The notes below the pieces were generated by a model. The model was not told the origin of the DNA, made no database searches, and worked only from the letters and a program-made list of their open reading frames with translations. This document shows, one piece after another, positions 9,601 to 16,843 of a stretch of 20,777 nt of DNA (its first letter is position 1; every line of letters starts with the position of its first letter). The stretch is from assembly GCA_964429355.1 (NCBI GenBank), contig CAYSCH010000142.1:1-20777 (forward strand), written 5' to 3'. The translations under genes were made by a program, and so were the position numbers. This stretch comes from JAAYAY01 sp964429355. Its GTDB lineage: Bacteria > Planctomycetota > Planctomycetia > Pirellulales > Thermoguttaceae.

Positions 9601-11438
9601 GCTTCCGCAGCGCCGGCAGGCATCTGGCCGGAAAGAAGGGCCTCTTCCGAGACGATGAGGTTGGCGAAGTAATCGGAGAAGGGAACCTGGGTCAGGTCGC
9701 CCTGCTCGATGAGCACGCGGGCGCCGTAGAGTCCCGCGGACTCCAGGGCACGGCGCGCAGCCTGGGCCTTTTCGGGGTCAGGTTCGATACCGCAGATCTG
9801 CAATTCGGTCCGTCTGGCCAACTCCAAGGCCAACCGGCCGGTGCCGCAGCCCAGGACGAGGCAGTAGCCGCGAGTGATCCCAGAGGTGCGGACAATGCGC
9901 TCGGCGGCTGCTTCGAAAACACCAGTCAGCTCGTCGGCCGGGAAGGGGGACGGACTGACGGGCTGCTGGACCACGCCGGCCTTGTGCGAGCCTTCGGGGC
10001 CGAACCAATGGATGGTGCCGGAGTCGGAACTGACCAGCAGACGGCCGTGGGCGACGGCCAGTCCGCGGGCCTTGCCGTCGATCTGGCCCGTCCATAGGGC
10101 CTCACCGGAGGCGACGTCGAAGGCCTGGACGCTTCGATCGCCGCCGGCAAACAGCACATTGCCGGCCATCACCAGAGTTTCTGCACAATCGCAGCGAGTG
10201 CGCCACATCTGGCCACCGGCGATGCGGGTCTCGGTTTCTTCCAGATCCCGGTTGAGGGCGTTCAACTGGGCCTGGAGTTTCTCGAGGCTCGGCGCGGAGG
10301 TTCGCTTGGCCTGCTGGACCTGGGTTTTGAGTTCACGCTGTTGATCCAGGAGGGTCTTTCGCTTCAGGCTGGCGGCCGAGTAGGCCTCGCGATTGACCGC
10401 GAACAGTTCGTGTCCGGTTGCTGCATAGAAGGCTTCCGGAGTGACGATCAGTTGGCGGCCCCAGAACCAGGAGGATCGCGAGCGGGGGGACTCCTGGTCG
10501 AAGCCGATCATCTGCTCGGTGCCGGTGAAAAGCTGGTTGTCGGCCAGGGTGGCGTTTGTTCCGCCGATGATATGTTCGATATAGGCCTCGTAGAGGAGGT
10601 GTCCATCCTGGCGGTCGAAGGCTGCGGGGGACACGCGGCCCAAGGGGGCGAACAGGCGGCTTTTGGAAGCCAGCAAATATCCCTGGGGCGACAGGCGGCT
10701 CTGGGGCGTATCGGCGCAGGAATCATTGCACCATAGCTGCCGGCCGTCTTCTGCGTTGACGGCGTACATCGCAACGCCTTCCGCCGGGAAGATTCCGGCG
10801 CCGAAGTAGGCAATGCCGTCGTCGACGAGCACTCCGGTGCGGACGGGCCAGAGGGAGATCATCTTGCCGCTGCCAAGCAGCTTCTGCCGGGTCGGGGCGG
10901 CCTGGAATTTCCAGAGTTCAGTGCCGTCGGCGGCGCGAAGGCAGTAGACGAAGCCGTCATCGGAGCCGACGTAGACCTTGTCTTGCCAGACGGTGGGGGC
11001 CAGCCGGACGGGCCCGCCGGTGAGCACGGTCCAGCGCTGCTGGCCGGTGGCCGTATCGAGGGCCACCACTCGGCCGTCGGCAGAGGAACCGAAGTAGGCG
11101 GTATTGCCGTACACGACGAGTTGGAAGGCGTCGTCAAAATGGTTGCGGCGGAGCTCGGTCGCCCCGTACCAGCCGCCAACCGGGCGGGGGTTCGGCTCGG
11201 CCCAGGCGGGCTCGGGTGCATACCGGGGCTGGTAGGCCCAGCATTCTGTGAGTGGCAGGTTGACTCCATCGGTGGTGACTCCGCTGCGGGCATTGTCGAA
11301 CCGATATGTGGGCCAGTCGCCCGCCGGTGAGACGGCCGGGATACCGAGAAGGAGGGCCAGGAGGGGCAACCAGCGAGCAACGCGGGTCCGCGGTCGTTTG
11401 TCCTGTAGTCGTGCCATGTTATCTGGGAAACCGATCAT
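6681..11438 (-). CDS. Exported PQQ-propeller protein with embedded methyltransferase, malectin-like and DNRLRE/CBM96-like domains
   Basis: A 1585-residue protein of unknown function. The start is the ATG at 11438, with a strong AGGAGGAG (11445-11452) six bases upstream; a longer frame to 11567 lacks such a site. Residues 15-39 look like a signal peptide ending SPA before GDW. Domains in order: PQQ-like blades (about 42-490; for example VVALDTATGQQRW), interrupted by a coiled coil (about 355-411); a class I SAM methyltransferase fold (about 500-650) with GCGTGR at 530-535, IEPD at 551-554 and GDL at 580-582; more PQQ-like blades (about 695-1160); a malectin-like sugar-binding domain (about 1170-1315); a NEW3-like beta domain (about 1322-1417); and a C-terminal DNRLRE/CBM96-like domain (about 1435-1585). 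An export signal and a SAM-type domain in one chain is odd, since SAM is cytoplasmic. The methyltransferase may be catalytically idle. The 185-base gap before the convergent GH78-type gene holds no gene. Confidence 0.85.
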   Translation of the reverse strand: MIGFPDNMARLQDKRPRTRVARWLPLLALLLGIPAVSPAGDWPTYRFDNARSGVTTDGVNLPLTECWAYQPRYAPEPAWAEPNPRPVGGWYGATELRRNHFDDAFQLVVYGNTAYFGSSADGRVVALDTATGQQRWTVLTGGPVRLAPTVWQDKVYVGSDDGFVYCLRAADGTELWKFQAAPTRQKLLGSGKMISLWPVRTGVLVDDGIAYFGAGIFPAEGVAMYAVNAEDGRQLWCNDSCADTPQSRLSPQGYLLASKSRLFAPLGRVSPAAFDRQDGHLLYEAYIEHIIGGTNATLADNQLFTGTEQMIGFDQESPRSRSSWFWGRQLIVTPEAFYAATGHELFAVNREAYSAASLKRKTLLDQQRELKTQVQQAKRTSAPSLEKLQAQLNALNRDLEETETRIAGGQMWRTRCDCAETLVMAGNVLFAGGDRSVQAFDVASGEALWTGQIDGKARGLAVAHGRLLVSSDSGTIHWFGPEGSHKAGVVQQPVSPSPFPADELTGVFEAAAERIVRTSGITRGYCLVLGCGTGRLALELARRTELQICGIEPDPEKAQAARRALESAGLYGARVLIEQGDLTQVPFSDYFANLIVSEEALLSGQMPAGAAEAFRMLKPLGGTIAIGQPAASNGKVKPLEASAMRQWLAEAGIEGGQISQQDGPWLDFCRGPLPGAGSWTHQYAEPGNTTCSDDELVRCPLGLLWFGKPGPTQMAERHLRAAAPLATAGRLFILGEGSADRVGVGENSIMAYDAYNGIQLWERKIRGALRVSVTHDAGNSAANADSLFVIVGNECLRLDAATGETKLTYQLPPASDGKPRLWGYVAVVGDLLYGSSTVKGRTADCIFAFDLATGQVRWKYEGSDIGQGSIAIGDGRMYFASPNVSEEQRSELFNSQIKEVHRLSDAERAELLKKFEAAAVYRVVALDAATGDKVWEKTVEVTGAIGGNYWCSLGAIYRNDVLVLFGVFLDGHYWTQFLAGEFQSRRIVALSGKDGGLLWQKPIGYRVRPVVVGDTLHAEPWAFDLHTGEQKTRIHPVTGREEVWQFARPGHHCGCPAAAPHALLFRSNTLGWYDLDNDFGTQHFGAQRPGCWINFIPANGLLMVPEASSGCLCPFPNMCTAVFKPRQENRQWACFSQPGSMTPVKRLALNLGAPGDRKDASGDLWLGYPRPGGSLVLPLAIDVSLFPGGGYFNHDATRLEIDDPQKPWAFCSGLRGLRQCKIPLADPDDGTARYTVRLAFAELDHQAAGKRVFDIKIQGQVVATAFDAFREAGGPNKPLIKEFKGIQSDGELSVEFVPAAANPAPDEQPVLQGIEVVREEVLTLGLAVPSFLLNISQPDQPGEVVVVNNKESGFSGTLRLEAPDGFVVAPAETQLQVPAGQTVKVALKASLGQQAVAGKYQVGIKLLWADGTVENEKPAPLEHLGDLQRVVLQAVEDTHAIQGSPATNQGTSKLLNVDGGDAKMGDPDHSIAYLKFQLQVEGKPRSATLRLHNNDNPTADSGQVRLVAEPWNEKSVTYQARPKLGDVVGKIGPVAENQVVEIPLNLVLQASQEVNLAIDPTSTDGIGYLAREAGHPAELVVEYVK

Positions 11439-11497
11439 GATTTGCTCCTCCTCACGAGACCAGGACTCCAAGATCGTCCCTGATGAAACGTAACGGT

Positions 11498-11508
11498 GCG
11501 TGTCACGC
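11498..11508. promoter_or_regulatory. Small palindrome upstream of the PQQ-propeller gene
   Basis: GCGTG and CACGC flank a single T, giving an 11-base palindrome 60-70 bases before the ATG at 11438. It could be an operator half-site pair. No convincing -10 or -35 was found beside it, so this is weak. Confidence 0.2.
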
Positions 11509-11583
11509 CTGTACGGCATGTGGTTCTCCACGTGCCCATGGTACCGGGAGTCGTGGCGGTGTGCCACCTTCTGACGGGAACAA

Positions 11584-11602
11584 CGGCAGACTATGTCTGC
11601 CG
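11584..11602 (-). terminator. Perfect hairpin downstream of the NIF3-family gene
   Basis: CGGCAGAC (11584-11591) and GTCTGCCG (11595-11602) form an 8-bp perfect stem with a three-base loop, 22 bases beyond the stop at 11624. On the minus strand it is followed by TTGTT, a weak T-tract. It is well placed to end the NIF3 transcript before the PQQ-propeller gene, which then probably has its own promoter. Confidence 0.5.
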
Positions 11603-11623
11603 GTCGCAGCCGCTCTGGTCGAG

Positions 11624-12406
11624 CTACCTGGCTTTTACCGGGTCATATTCTGATCGGCTGGCCCAGGCCGTCACGTTGGCGAATTCGGCGGCGATAACCT
11701 CCGCCAAGCAGTCCATGCCGAAACGCTCGCTGGCATAGTGGCCGGGGAGTATCAGGCCGATATCGCAGGCCTCGGCTTCCAGACAGGTATGGAAACGGGC
11801 CTCGCCCAGAAGCATGCCGTCGCAGTGGGCCTGGCGGGCCTGCTCCAAGAGCTCGCCTGCCGCACCACAGGCGATCGCCATCAGGCGGATCATCTTTTCA
11901 GGGTCGCCGACGATCTGGATTGTGCTCAAGTCGAGGAATTGTTTGATCGTCTCAGCCACCTCACCCAACGGCGTGGGGGTCTCGAACCAGCCGATCCGGC
12001 CAGTTCCGAGACCTTCCGAACTGAAGACCAGCGGAAACACTCCGCGCAGGTCCAGCCCGCGAGCCAACCGTTGATTGATGCCATTGGCGGCGGAATCGTA
12101 GGCCGTGTGGGCACTGTAAACGGCAACCCGCGATGAGATCAGGTCCAGCACCATCCGCCCCATAGGCGTCTCGGAGGTCAGACGCTTCAGTGGGTGGAAT
12201 GGCATTGGATGATGGCTCACGATCAGGTCGACCTGCCCTTCAATCGCCTCCACAACCACGTTGGGGGTGACGGTCAAGCACGTCATCACCCGTCGAACCT
12301 GACGGGCTGGGTCTCCGACGAGAAGTCCTACATTGTCCCAGTCTTCCGCGAGTCGGAGCGGCGCGATCTGTCGCAGGAAATCGGTTACCATTTCCACGGT
12401 CAACAT
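11624..12406 (-). CDS. NIF3-family dinuclear metal-centre protein (YbgI/YqfO type)
   Basis: A 260-residue protein of the NIF3 family, widespread proteins that form toroidal hexamers with a dinuclear metal site. Members are often labelled GTP cyclohydrolase I type 2, but the general role is unsettled. The family marks are present: EDWDNVGLLVGD near the N-terminus, SHHPMPFH with the metal-binding histidines at 65-66, AVYSAHTAYD, and the C-terminal GHYASERFGMD with H223 and E227 completing the site. It lacks the extra middle domain of the long YqfO type. The ATG start is preceded by GAGGGG. A promoter candidate lies about 100 bases upstream, and a hairpin follows the stop. Its neighbours give no functional hint. 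Confidence 0.92.
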   Translation of the reverse strand: MLTVEMVTDFLRQIAPLRLAEDWDNVGLLVGDPARQVRRVMTCLTVTPNVVVEAIEGQVDLIVSHHPMPFHPLKRLTSETPMGRMVLDLISSRVAVYSAHTAYDSAANGINQRLARGLDLRGVFPLVFSSEGLGTGRIGWFETPTPLGEVAETIKQFLDLSTIQIVGDPEKMIRLMAIACGAAGELLEQARQAHCDGMLLGEARFHTCLEAEACDIGLILPGHYASERFGMDCLAEVIAAEFANVTAWASRSEYDPVKAR

Positions 12407-12512
12407 CTTGGTCCCCTCTCCTGCGGAAGTACGACAACGGGAGGCTCCATCCGAGTTGCGCCGATGGCGTCTGCGCAGATTGGCGGATGGCGGCCCACCA
12501 ACGCCCGCGTCC

Positions 12513-12541
12513 AGTATATGGAAGACGCGGCCACTCGGTAA
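12513..12541 (-). promoter_or_regulatory. Promoter candidate for the NIF3-family gene
   Basis: On the minus strand TTACCG, a 17-base spacer and TATACT (12513-12518). The -10 matches five of six consensus bases and the -35 three of six. Transcription would start near 12506, about 100 bases before the ATG at 12406. Confidence 0.4.
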
Positions 12542-12563
12542 CCGGATGGGTTGCTACCCCATG

Positions 12564-12605
12564 GGTGTCGGTGCTGGGAGAAAGCGGCTGGTGCCGACGC
12601 CTTTT
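12564..12605 (+). terminator. Hairpin plus TTTT upstream of the solute cluster
   Basis: As RNA, 12564-12574 pairs with 12591-12601 over 11 positions, three of them G-U, closing a 16-base loop, and TTTT follows at 12602-12605. The shape is that of an intrinsic terminator on the plus strand, but no plus-strand gene ends here. It could stop stray transcription or be an attenuator for a more distal promoter. Confidence 0.3.
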
Positions 12606-12787
12606 GGTGTGCGGAACGGTTCTTGCGGATCAACAATCGTCGCCAGCCACCGGTGCGTCCCGCGGAAGCCCGGCGGTCCATGAGCAGTTGACGTAACCTG
12701 ACAACTCTAAACGCTTTACGATTTCATCCGCACCGTGCAGAGAAGGCTTATGATAGCCGAGGGGTGGTGTCATCTATGAGGGATTCT

Positions 12788-12793
12788 TATAAT
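12788..12793 (+). promoter_or_regulatory. Perfect TATAAT, candidate promoter of the solute cluster
   Basis: A consensus -10 hexamer in otherwise GC-rich DNA, with no good -35 at 16-18 bases (the region reads TGGTGT) and no TGn extension. Transcription from it would give a leader of about 125-165 bases before the M20-like gene. A poor -35 would fit an activator-dependent or alternative-sigma promoter, but this is speculative. Confidence 0.4.
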
Positions 12794-12963
12794 TTGTTTG
12801 GGATTGGTGGCGGAATTCGGAACGCCTGTGAAAGTGAAGGTGGTCTTTTCTGAAGGTTCGAACCGGTAATTCTCCTATCCGCTTGCCTCGCCCGAAGTCC
12901 CGCACGACAACCGGGAGGTGAAACGTGATCCAGTCATCAGGGAGCTTGAACAGGAGACGAGCG

Positions 12964-14136
12964 ATGAACTCACCCTTGGAAGTCCCTGAGGTGATCTGCG
13001 AATTTCCGGAGGCCCTCAAGCCGCTGCGCGAGCGAATCCTTGCCAATCTGGTCATGATTGCGCAAATGCCTTCGCCGACGGACCTGGAGACGGCACGAGT
13101 CCGTTTTCTCCTGGATCGATTTGCCGAAGCAGGGCTCGCGGATGCCGGGGCCGACGAGGTGGGAAACGCCGTGGGACGTCTTGTGGGGAAGCGTTCCGAT
13201 CGCGCGATTCTCCTGGCCTCGCATCTCGACACGATCATGCCCGCGGTACAAAGGCATGAAGTCATGGTGGAATCGGAGCGTGTCCTGGGGCCGGGCATTG
13301 GCGACAACGCCCTGGGGGCGGCCGTGGTTTCGCTTCTACCGGCGATTCTCGAGCACCTGGGGTTGGAGCTTCATAGTGATCTGATCCTGCTTGGATCGGT
13401 CGGGGCGCTGGGGCATGGAAAGCATGCCGGTCTCGGATTCTTCCTCGATCATGTTCCCTATCGGGTCGATTTCGGGATCTGTGTCGAAGGGATGGAGTTG
13501 GGGCGAGTCAACTACTTCTCGATCGGCACGGCCAGGGCCGACATTTCCTGTTCTGTTCGCGCCCAGTCCCCGCCATCTCCCAGCTACGGGTCCGAGAGCG
13601 CGCTGGTGGTCCTCAATCATATCATCAACCGCATTCTCGGCATTGCCACGCCCGCTCGCCCCTACACCCGGATCAACATGGGCAAGATGAGCGCGGGGGT
13701 GAGTTACGACGTCGAACCTGAACATGCCGAACTGGGCCTGGAGATCGTCAGTCATTCCGACGAGATGCTGGATCAGGTGTGCCAGCAGATTCACGACATT
13801 GCGGGCGAGATGTCGGCTCGCCATGCGATGGATGTCAATTTCGACGTGTTCCACTCGACCCAGGCCGGTGGCATTCCCTTCTCCCATCCGCTGGTCAAGA
13901 GCGTTCTGGAAGTCATGCGTCAATTGGACATCGAACCGGACCAGGGGCACAGCCCTTCGGAACTTTCGGAGTTGATCCGCCGCGGGATTCCTGCGGTCAC
14001 TCTCGGAATCTCGCGAGGCCGACAAGCTCGGAAGTTGGAACCGGATCAAGTCATGATCGATCCGATCCTGACGGGTGTCGCGCAACTGGTCGGCGTCGTC
14101 CTTGCGATCGACGAAGGTGTCTGCGACGCTGTGTGA
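12964..14136 (+). CDS. M20-peptidase-like protein lacking key catalytic residues
   Basis: A 390-residue protein with the M20/M25/M40 metallohydrolase fold: catalytic domain, inserted dimerisation domain (about 185-290), and return to the catalytic domain. The first metal motif ASHLDT (H87, D89) and GDNALG (D114) are kept, as is the acidic CVEG (E175). However, the usual VGEEG is VGALG: A148-L149 stand where the catalytic and metal-binding glutamates belong. The dimer-domain histidine is replaced in AQSPPSPSYG, and no histidine lies after H329, so the last metal ligand is missing. It may be a pseudoenzyme or have changed chemistry. ATG 12964 has AGGAGA upstream; GTG 12925, behind GGGAGGTG, would add 13 residues and is equally possible. 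It leads a same-strand run into gpgS (94-base gap), hinting at a link to solute metabolism. Confidence 0.85.
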   Translation: MNSPLEVPEVICEFPEALKPLRERILANLVMIAQMPSPTDLETARVRFLLDRFAEAGLADAGADEVGNAVGRLVGKRSDRAILLASHLDTIMPAVQRHEVMVESERVLGPGIGDNALGAAVVSLLPAILEHLGLELHSDLILLGSVGALGHGKHAGLGFFLDHVPYRVDFGICVEGMELGRVNYFSIGTARADISCSVRAQSPPSPSYGSESALVVLNHIINRILGIATPARPYTRINMGKMSAGVSYDVEPEHAELGLEIVSHSDEMLDQVCQQIHDIAGEMSARHAMDVNFDVFHSTQAGGIPFSHPLVKSVLEVMRQLDIEPDQGHSPSELSELIRRGIPAVTLGISRGRQARKLEPDQVMIDPILTGVAQLVGVVLAIDEGVCDAV

Positions 14137-14194
14137 ACGACCAACTTGGGCCTGTCGATCGATCCCGGTCCGGCAGACACTATCGAACGGCCTC

Positions 14195-14208
14195 CGGGCA
14201 AATGCCCG
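14195..14208 (+). other. Short hairpin in the leader of gpgS
   Basis: CGGGCA and TGCCCG are separated by AA, giving a compact hairpin 22 bases before the gpgS start. It lies just upstream of the ribosome-binding site (GAGGAA, 14218-14223) and could affect translation or mark mRNA processing. Weak evidence. Confidence 0.25.
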
Positions 14209-14230
14209 ACGGTTGATGAGGAACGTGGGA

Positions 14231-15217
14231 ATGAACGCCGAGAAATGGCTCCAGCAGCGAACCTTTCACCACTCGAATTTCTGGGATCTCAAGTGGCTGG
14301 TGGAAGAAAAGGAACGTCAGGGATTGACCATTTCCCTCTGCCTCCCCGCGATGAACGAAGAGAGAACGATTGGGCAGGAGATCGTGATTCTCAAGGCCGA
14401 GTTGTTCGATCGCTATCGGTTGGTCGATGAAATCGCCGTGATCGATTCGGGAAGCACCGATCGGACCTGCGAGATCGCCGCCAGTTTCGGCGCCAACGTT
14501 TATATCGCCGCCGACCATCTTCAGGAAGAAGGTAATCATCGCGGCAAGGGGGAAAACCTCTGGAAAGCACTCTATCTGCTCAAAGGCGACATCCTCGTCT
14601 TTGTCGACGCCGACATTCGCAACATCCATCCTCGGTTCGTCTACGGACTCGTCGGCCCGCTGATCCAACATCCGGAAGTGCACTATGTCAAGGCCTTCTA
14701 CGACCGCCCCATCGCCTACTCCGGCCAACTGCGCCCCACCGGCGGCGGCCGGGTCACGGAGATCCTCATTCGCCCTCTGTTCAGCCTCTTCTATCCGGAG
14801 CTGGCTGCGATTCTACAACCGCTCTCGGGAGAATATGCCGGCCGGCGCTCGATCCTCGAGCAGATTCCATTCCCCGTCGGCTATGGGGTGGAAACCGCAA
14901 TGCTCATCGACATCTACCGCAAGTTGGGGTTGAGCGCATTCGCCCAGACCGACCTCGATCAGAGAGTCCATCGCAATCAGGAAACCGTGGCACTGGGGCG
15001 GATGGCGTTCGGCGTGCTGCGGACCTTCATATCCCGGCTCAGCCGCGATCAGAAAGCGCGGTTTCACGAAACCCTGCCGAGCATCATGCGCCAGTACGAA
15101 GTCGGGGAAGGGGGTTACCGGCAACTGCTCCACGAGATCGAAGAATTCGAGCGAAAACCCATGATGGAAGTTGCCGCCTATCGGGAGAAGTTCCACCCCG
15201 AAGGCCCAACGACATGA
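14231..15217 (+). CDS. gpgS: Glucosyl-3-phosphoglycerate synthase (GT81)
   Basis: A 328-residue GT-A-fold glycosyltransferase that transfers glucose from an NDP-glucose to 3-phosphoglycerate, the first step to glucosylglycerate-type compatible solutes. The family signature is clear: RTFHHSNFWDL at the N-terminus, CLPAMNEERTIG (residues 37-48) at the nucleotide site, GKGENLWKALY, the metal-binding DAD (126-128), GGGRVTE (171-177), PLSGEYAGRRSILE, FPVGYGVETAMLIDIYRKLG and VHRNQ (H247). ATG 14231 is chosen for the GAGGAA seven bases upstream; an in-frame ATG at 14216 is less well placed. The next two plus-strand genes encode a GT-B glycosyltransferase and a HAD protein, the set expected for mannosylglucosylglycerate, a pathway characterised in Rhodopirellula baltica (GpgS, MggA, MggB). 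A mannosyl-3-phosphoglycerate synthase role is less likely. Confidence 0.93.
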   Translation: MNAEKWLQQRTFHHSNFWDLKWLVEEKERQGLTISLCLPAMNEERTIGQEIVILKAELFDRYRLVDEIAVIDSGSTDRTCEIAASFGANVYIAADHLQEEGNHRGKGENLWKALYLLKGDILVFVDADIRNIHPRFVYGLVGPLIQHPEVHYVKAFYDRPIAYSGQLRPTGGGRVTEILIRPLFSLFYPELAAILQPLSGEYAGRRSILEQIPFPVGYGVETAMLIDIYRKLGLSAFAQTDLDQRVHRNQETVALGRMAFGVLRTFISRLSRDQKARFHETLPSIMRQYEVGEGGYRQLLHEIEEFERKPMMEVAAYREKFHPEGPTT

Positions 15218-15291
15218 GCGTTCTTGCGTGACACCGGGACAGCCGTTGCAGCCAATGCGGATATCGAAATACGAGACAATCTCCAGATAGA

Positions 15292-16827
15292 ATGAAGTTA
15301 GCGATCGGCCATTACCACCTCAATCGTGGCGGCGTCACCCGGGTGATCGAGAACCAGCTTCTCGCCCTCGACCGTGCCGTCGACGAACGGCAGCGCCATG
15401 AGGCAATCATCCTTTACGGCGGTGGATGCCAAGACTGGCCCGCCGACCTGCCCGATCGATTGCAGCGGATCCGCCTCCGCTTGCACCCCGTAGCGGAACT
15501 CGACTACGACGAGCAGCGCCAAGCTTCGACGGGAACTCTGGGCCAACGGCTCGTGGAAACGCTGGAGCAGCTGAACTTCACGCCGGCGGAAACCGTCGTT
15601 CACATCCACAACCACTCGATCGGAAAGAATGCGGCCCTGCCACAGGCCGTCTGGGATCTGGCCGAGCGAGGTTACGGCCTGTTGCTGCAAATCCACGATT
15701 TCGCCGAGGATCAACGACCCGGTAATTTCCGGCTGCTCGCCGACGCGGCCGGGGAACAGGCCGACTGGCACCGGCGATTGTACCCTCAGGCTCCGAGCGT
15801 TCACTTTGCCGTACTCAACGGGCGGGACCTCGGCATTCTTCAATCGGCCGGGGTTGCCGCCGAACAACTCCATTTCCTCCCGAATCCCGTGCTCCCGTCC
15901 GGCACGGCACCCGATCGCGACTCGACCCGGATCAAGCTCGATCATCTCTTCTCGGTTCCGACCGGTGCGAGATTCATCGTCTACCCGGTGCGCGGTATCC
16001 GTCGCAAGAACCTCGGCGAATCGCTGCTCCACAGCCTGCTGGCGCCGGAGGGAACGTTCTTCGGCATGACCCTGGCCCCCCTGAACCCCGCCGAACGAGC
16101 CCGTTACGAGCAATGGAAAGCGGTGGCCTTGCGTTTGAAACTGCCGTTTCGATTCGAGGTCGGCGGCGCCGGCGGGCTGAGTTTCGGTGAAAACCTGGCG
16201 GCCTGCGACGCCGTGCTCACGACGAGCATCGCCGAGGGTTTTGGCATGGTGTATCTGGAGACATGGCTTGCCGATCGCCCGCTCCTGGGGCGCGATCTGC
16301 CCGAGATCACCCAGGATTTCGCGGCGGTCGGCCTCGACCTGGCCGGGCTCGGTCACCGGCTCGGTATCCCGGCCGACTGGCTCGATCTGGGCCGATTGCG
16401 ACAAACGTTCCTCGACGCTTTCCGGGTGGCCCTGGCGGCCTACATCCGCCAGGAACCACCCGATCTCAGCAGGCAGGTCGACGAGAAGCTCCGCGGCGAG
16501 ACAATCGATTTTGGCGATCTGGATGAGCCCTTCCAGATAGAGGTGCTCGATCGGGTGGCGCGGGAGGCTTCTGCCCGAAGGGAGTTGCTGGCCGCGAATC
16601 CCTGGATCGCCCCCATGACGGGTGACGGCAACGAGGAGCTCCTGCGAGCAAATGCCGGCGTGGTTCGCCGGGAGTTCTCCCTCGAGCCCAGCGGAGCTCG
16701 GCTGGCGGCCGTCTACCAGTCCGTTCTCGAGTCGCCCCGCGGGCACGAGATTCAGCCCCTCGCCCAGCCGGACGCGATCCTGGACCACTTCCTCGACGTG
16801 GCACGCTTTCGTCTGCTGCGGAATTGA
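15292..16827 (+). CDS. GT-B glycosyltransferase, candidate mannosylglucosyl-3-phosphoglycerate synthase (MggA-like)
   Basis: A 511-residue cytoplasmic protein with a two-domain GT-B architecture. The N-terminal domain begins HYHLNRGGVTRVIENQ, the glycine-rich loop typical of GT4-type enzymes, and has VHIHNHSIGKN. The C-terminal nucleotide-sugar domain contains YPVRGIRRKNLGE and EGFGMVYLE, an E-x7-E motif (E315, E323) seen in retaining GT-B enzymes. A helical tail of about 100 residues follows. Lying between gpgS (74-base gap) and a HAD gene (16-base gap), it most likely adds mannose from GDP-mannose to glucosyl-3-phosphoglycerate. This role is inferred from order and fold, not from recognised MggA residues; a glucosylglucosylglycerate-type transferase is an alternative. 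No strong ribosome-binding site precedes the ATG, so translation may be coupled or SD-independent. Confidence 0.82.
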   Translation: MKLAIGHYHLNRGGVTRVIENQLLALDRAVDERQRHEAIILYGGGCQDWPADLPDRLQRIRLRLHPVAELDYDEQRQASTGTLGQRLVETLEQLNFTPAETVVHIHNHSIGKNAALPQAVWDLAERGYGLLLQIHDFAEDQRPGNFRLLADAAGEQADWHRRLYPQAPSVHFAVLNGRDLGILQSAGVAAEQLHFLPNPVLPSGTAPDRDSTRIKLDHLFSVPTGARFIVYPVRGIRRKNLGESLLHSLLAPEGTFFGMTLAPLNPAERARYEQWKAVALRLKLPFRFEVGGAGGLSFGENLAACDAVLTTSIAEGFGMVYLETWLADRPLLGRDLPEITQDFAAVGLDLAGLGHRLGIPADWLDLGRLRQTFLDAFRVALAAYIRQEPPDLSRQVDEKLRGETIDFGDLDEPFQIEVLDRVAREASARRELLAANPWIAPMTGDGNEELLRANAGVVRREFSLEPSGARLAAVYQSVLESPRGHEIQPLAQPDAILDHFLDVARFRLLRN

Positions 16828-16843
16828 CCGAACTGGAAACAGA

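Larger units (their letters stand above)
12407..12963. other. Intergenic region between divergent NIF3 and solute-cluster genes
   Basis: This 557-base gap holds no convincing protein gene; the short frames across it have no family resemblance. It carries a NIF3 promoter candidate (12513-12541), a long G-U-rich hairpin followed by TTTT (12564-12605), a perfect TATAAT (12788-12793), and two possible translation starts for the next gene: GTG 12925 after GGGAGGTG, and ATG 12964 after AGGAGA. From about 12700 to 12860 it is more AT-rich than its surroundings, as expected of a promoter region. Confidence 0.6.

Noticed and set aside
7503..10097. An 864-codon plus-strand frame opposite the PQQ-propeller gene
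   Set aside because: The minus-strand reading has clear repeated blades, a SAM motif and a strong ribosome-binding site. The plus-strand product shows no domain.
11439..11567. A 43-residue N-terminal extension of the PQQ-propeller protein
   Set aside because: It would bury the signal peptide and run through the strong AGGAGGAG site and the upstream palindrome. The ATG at 11438 is better supported.
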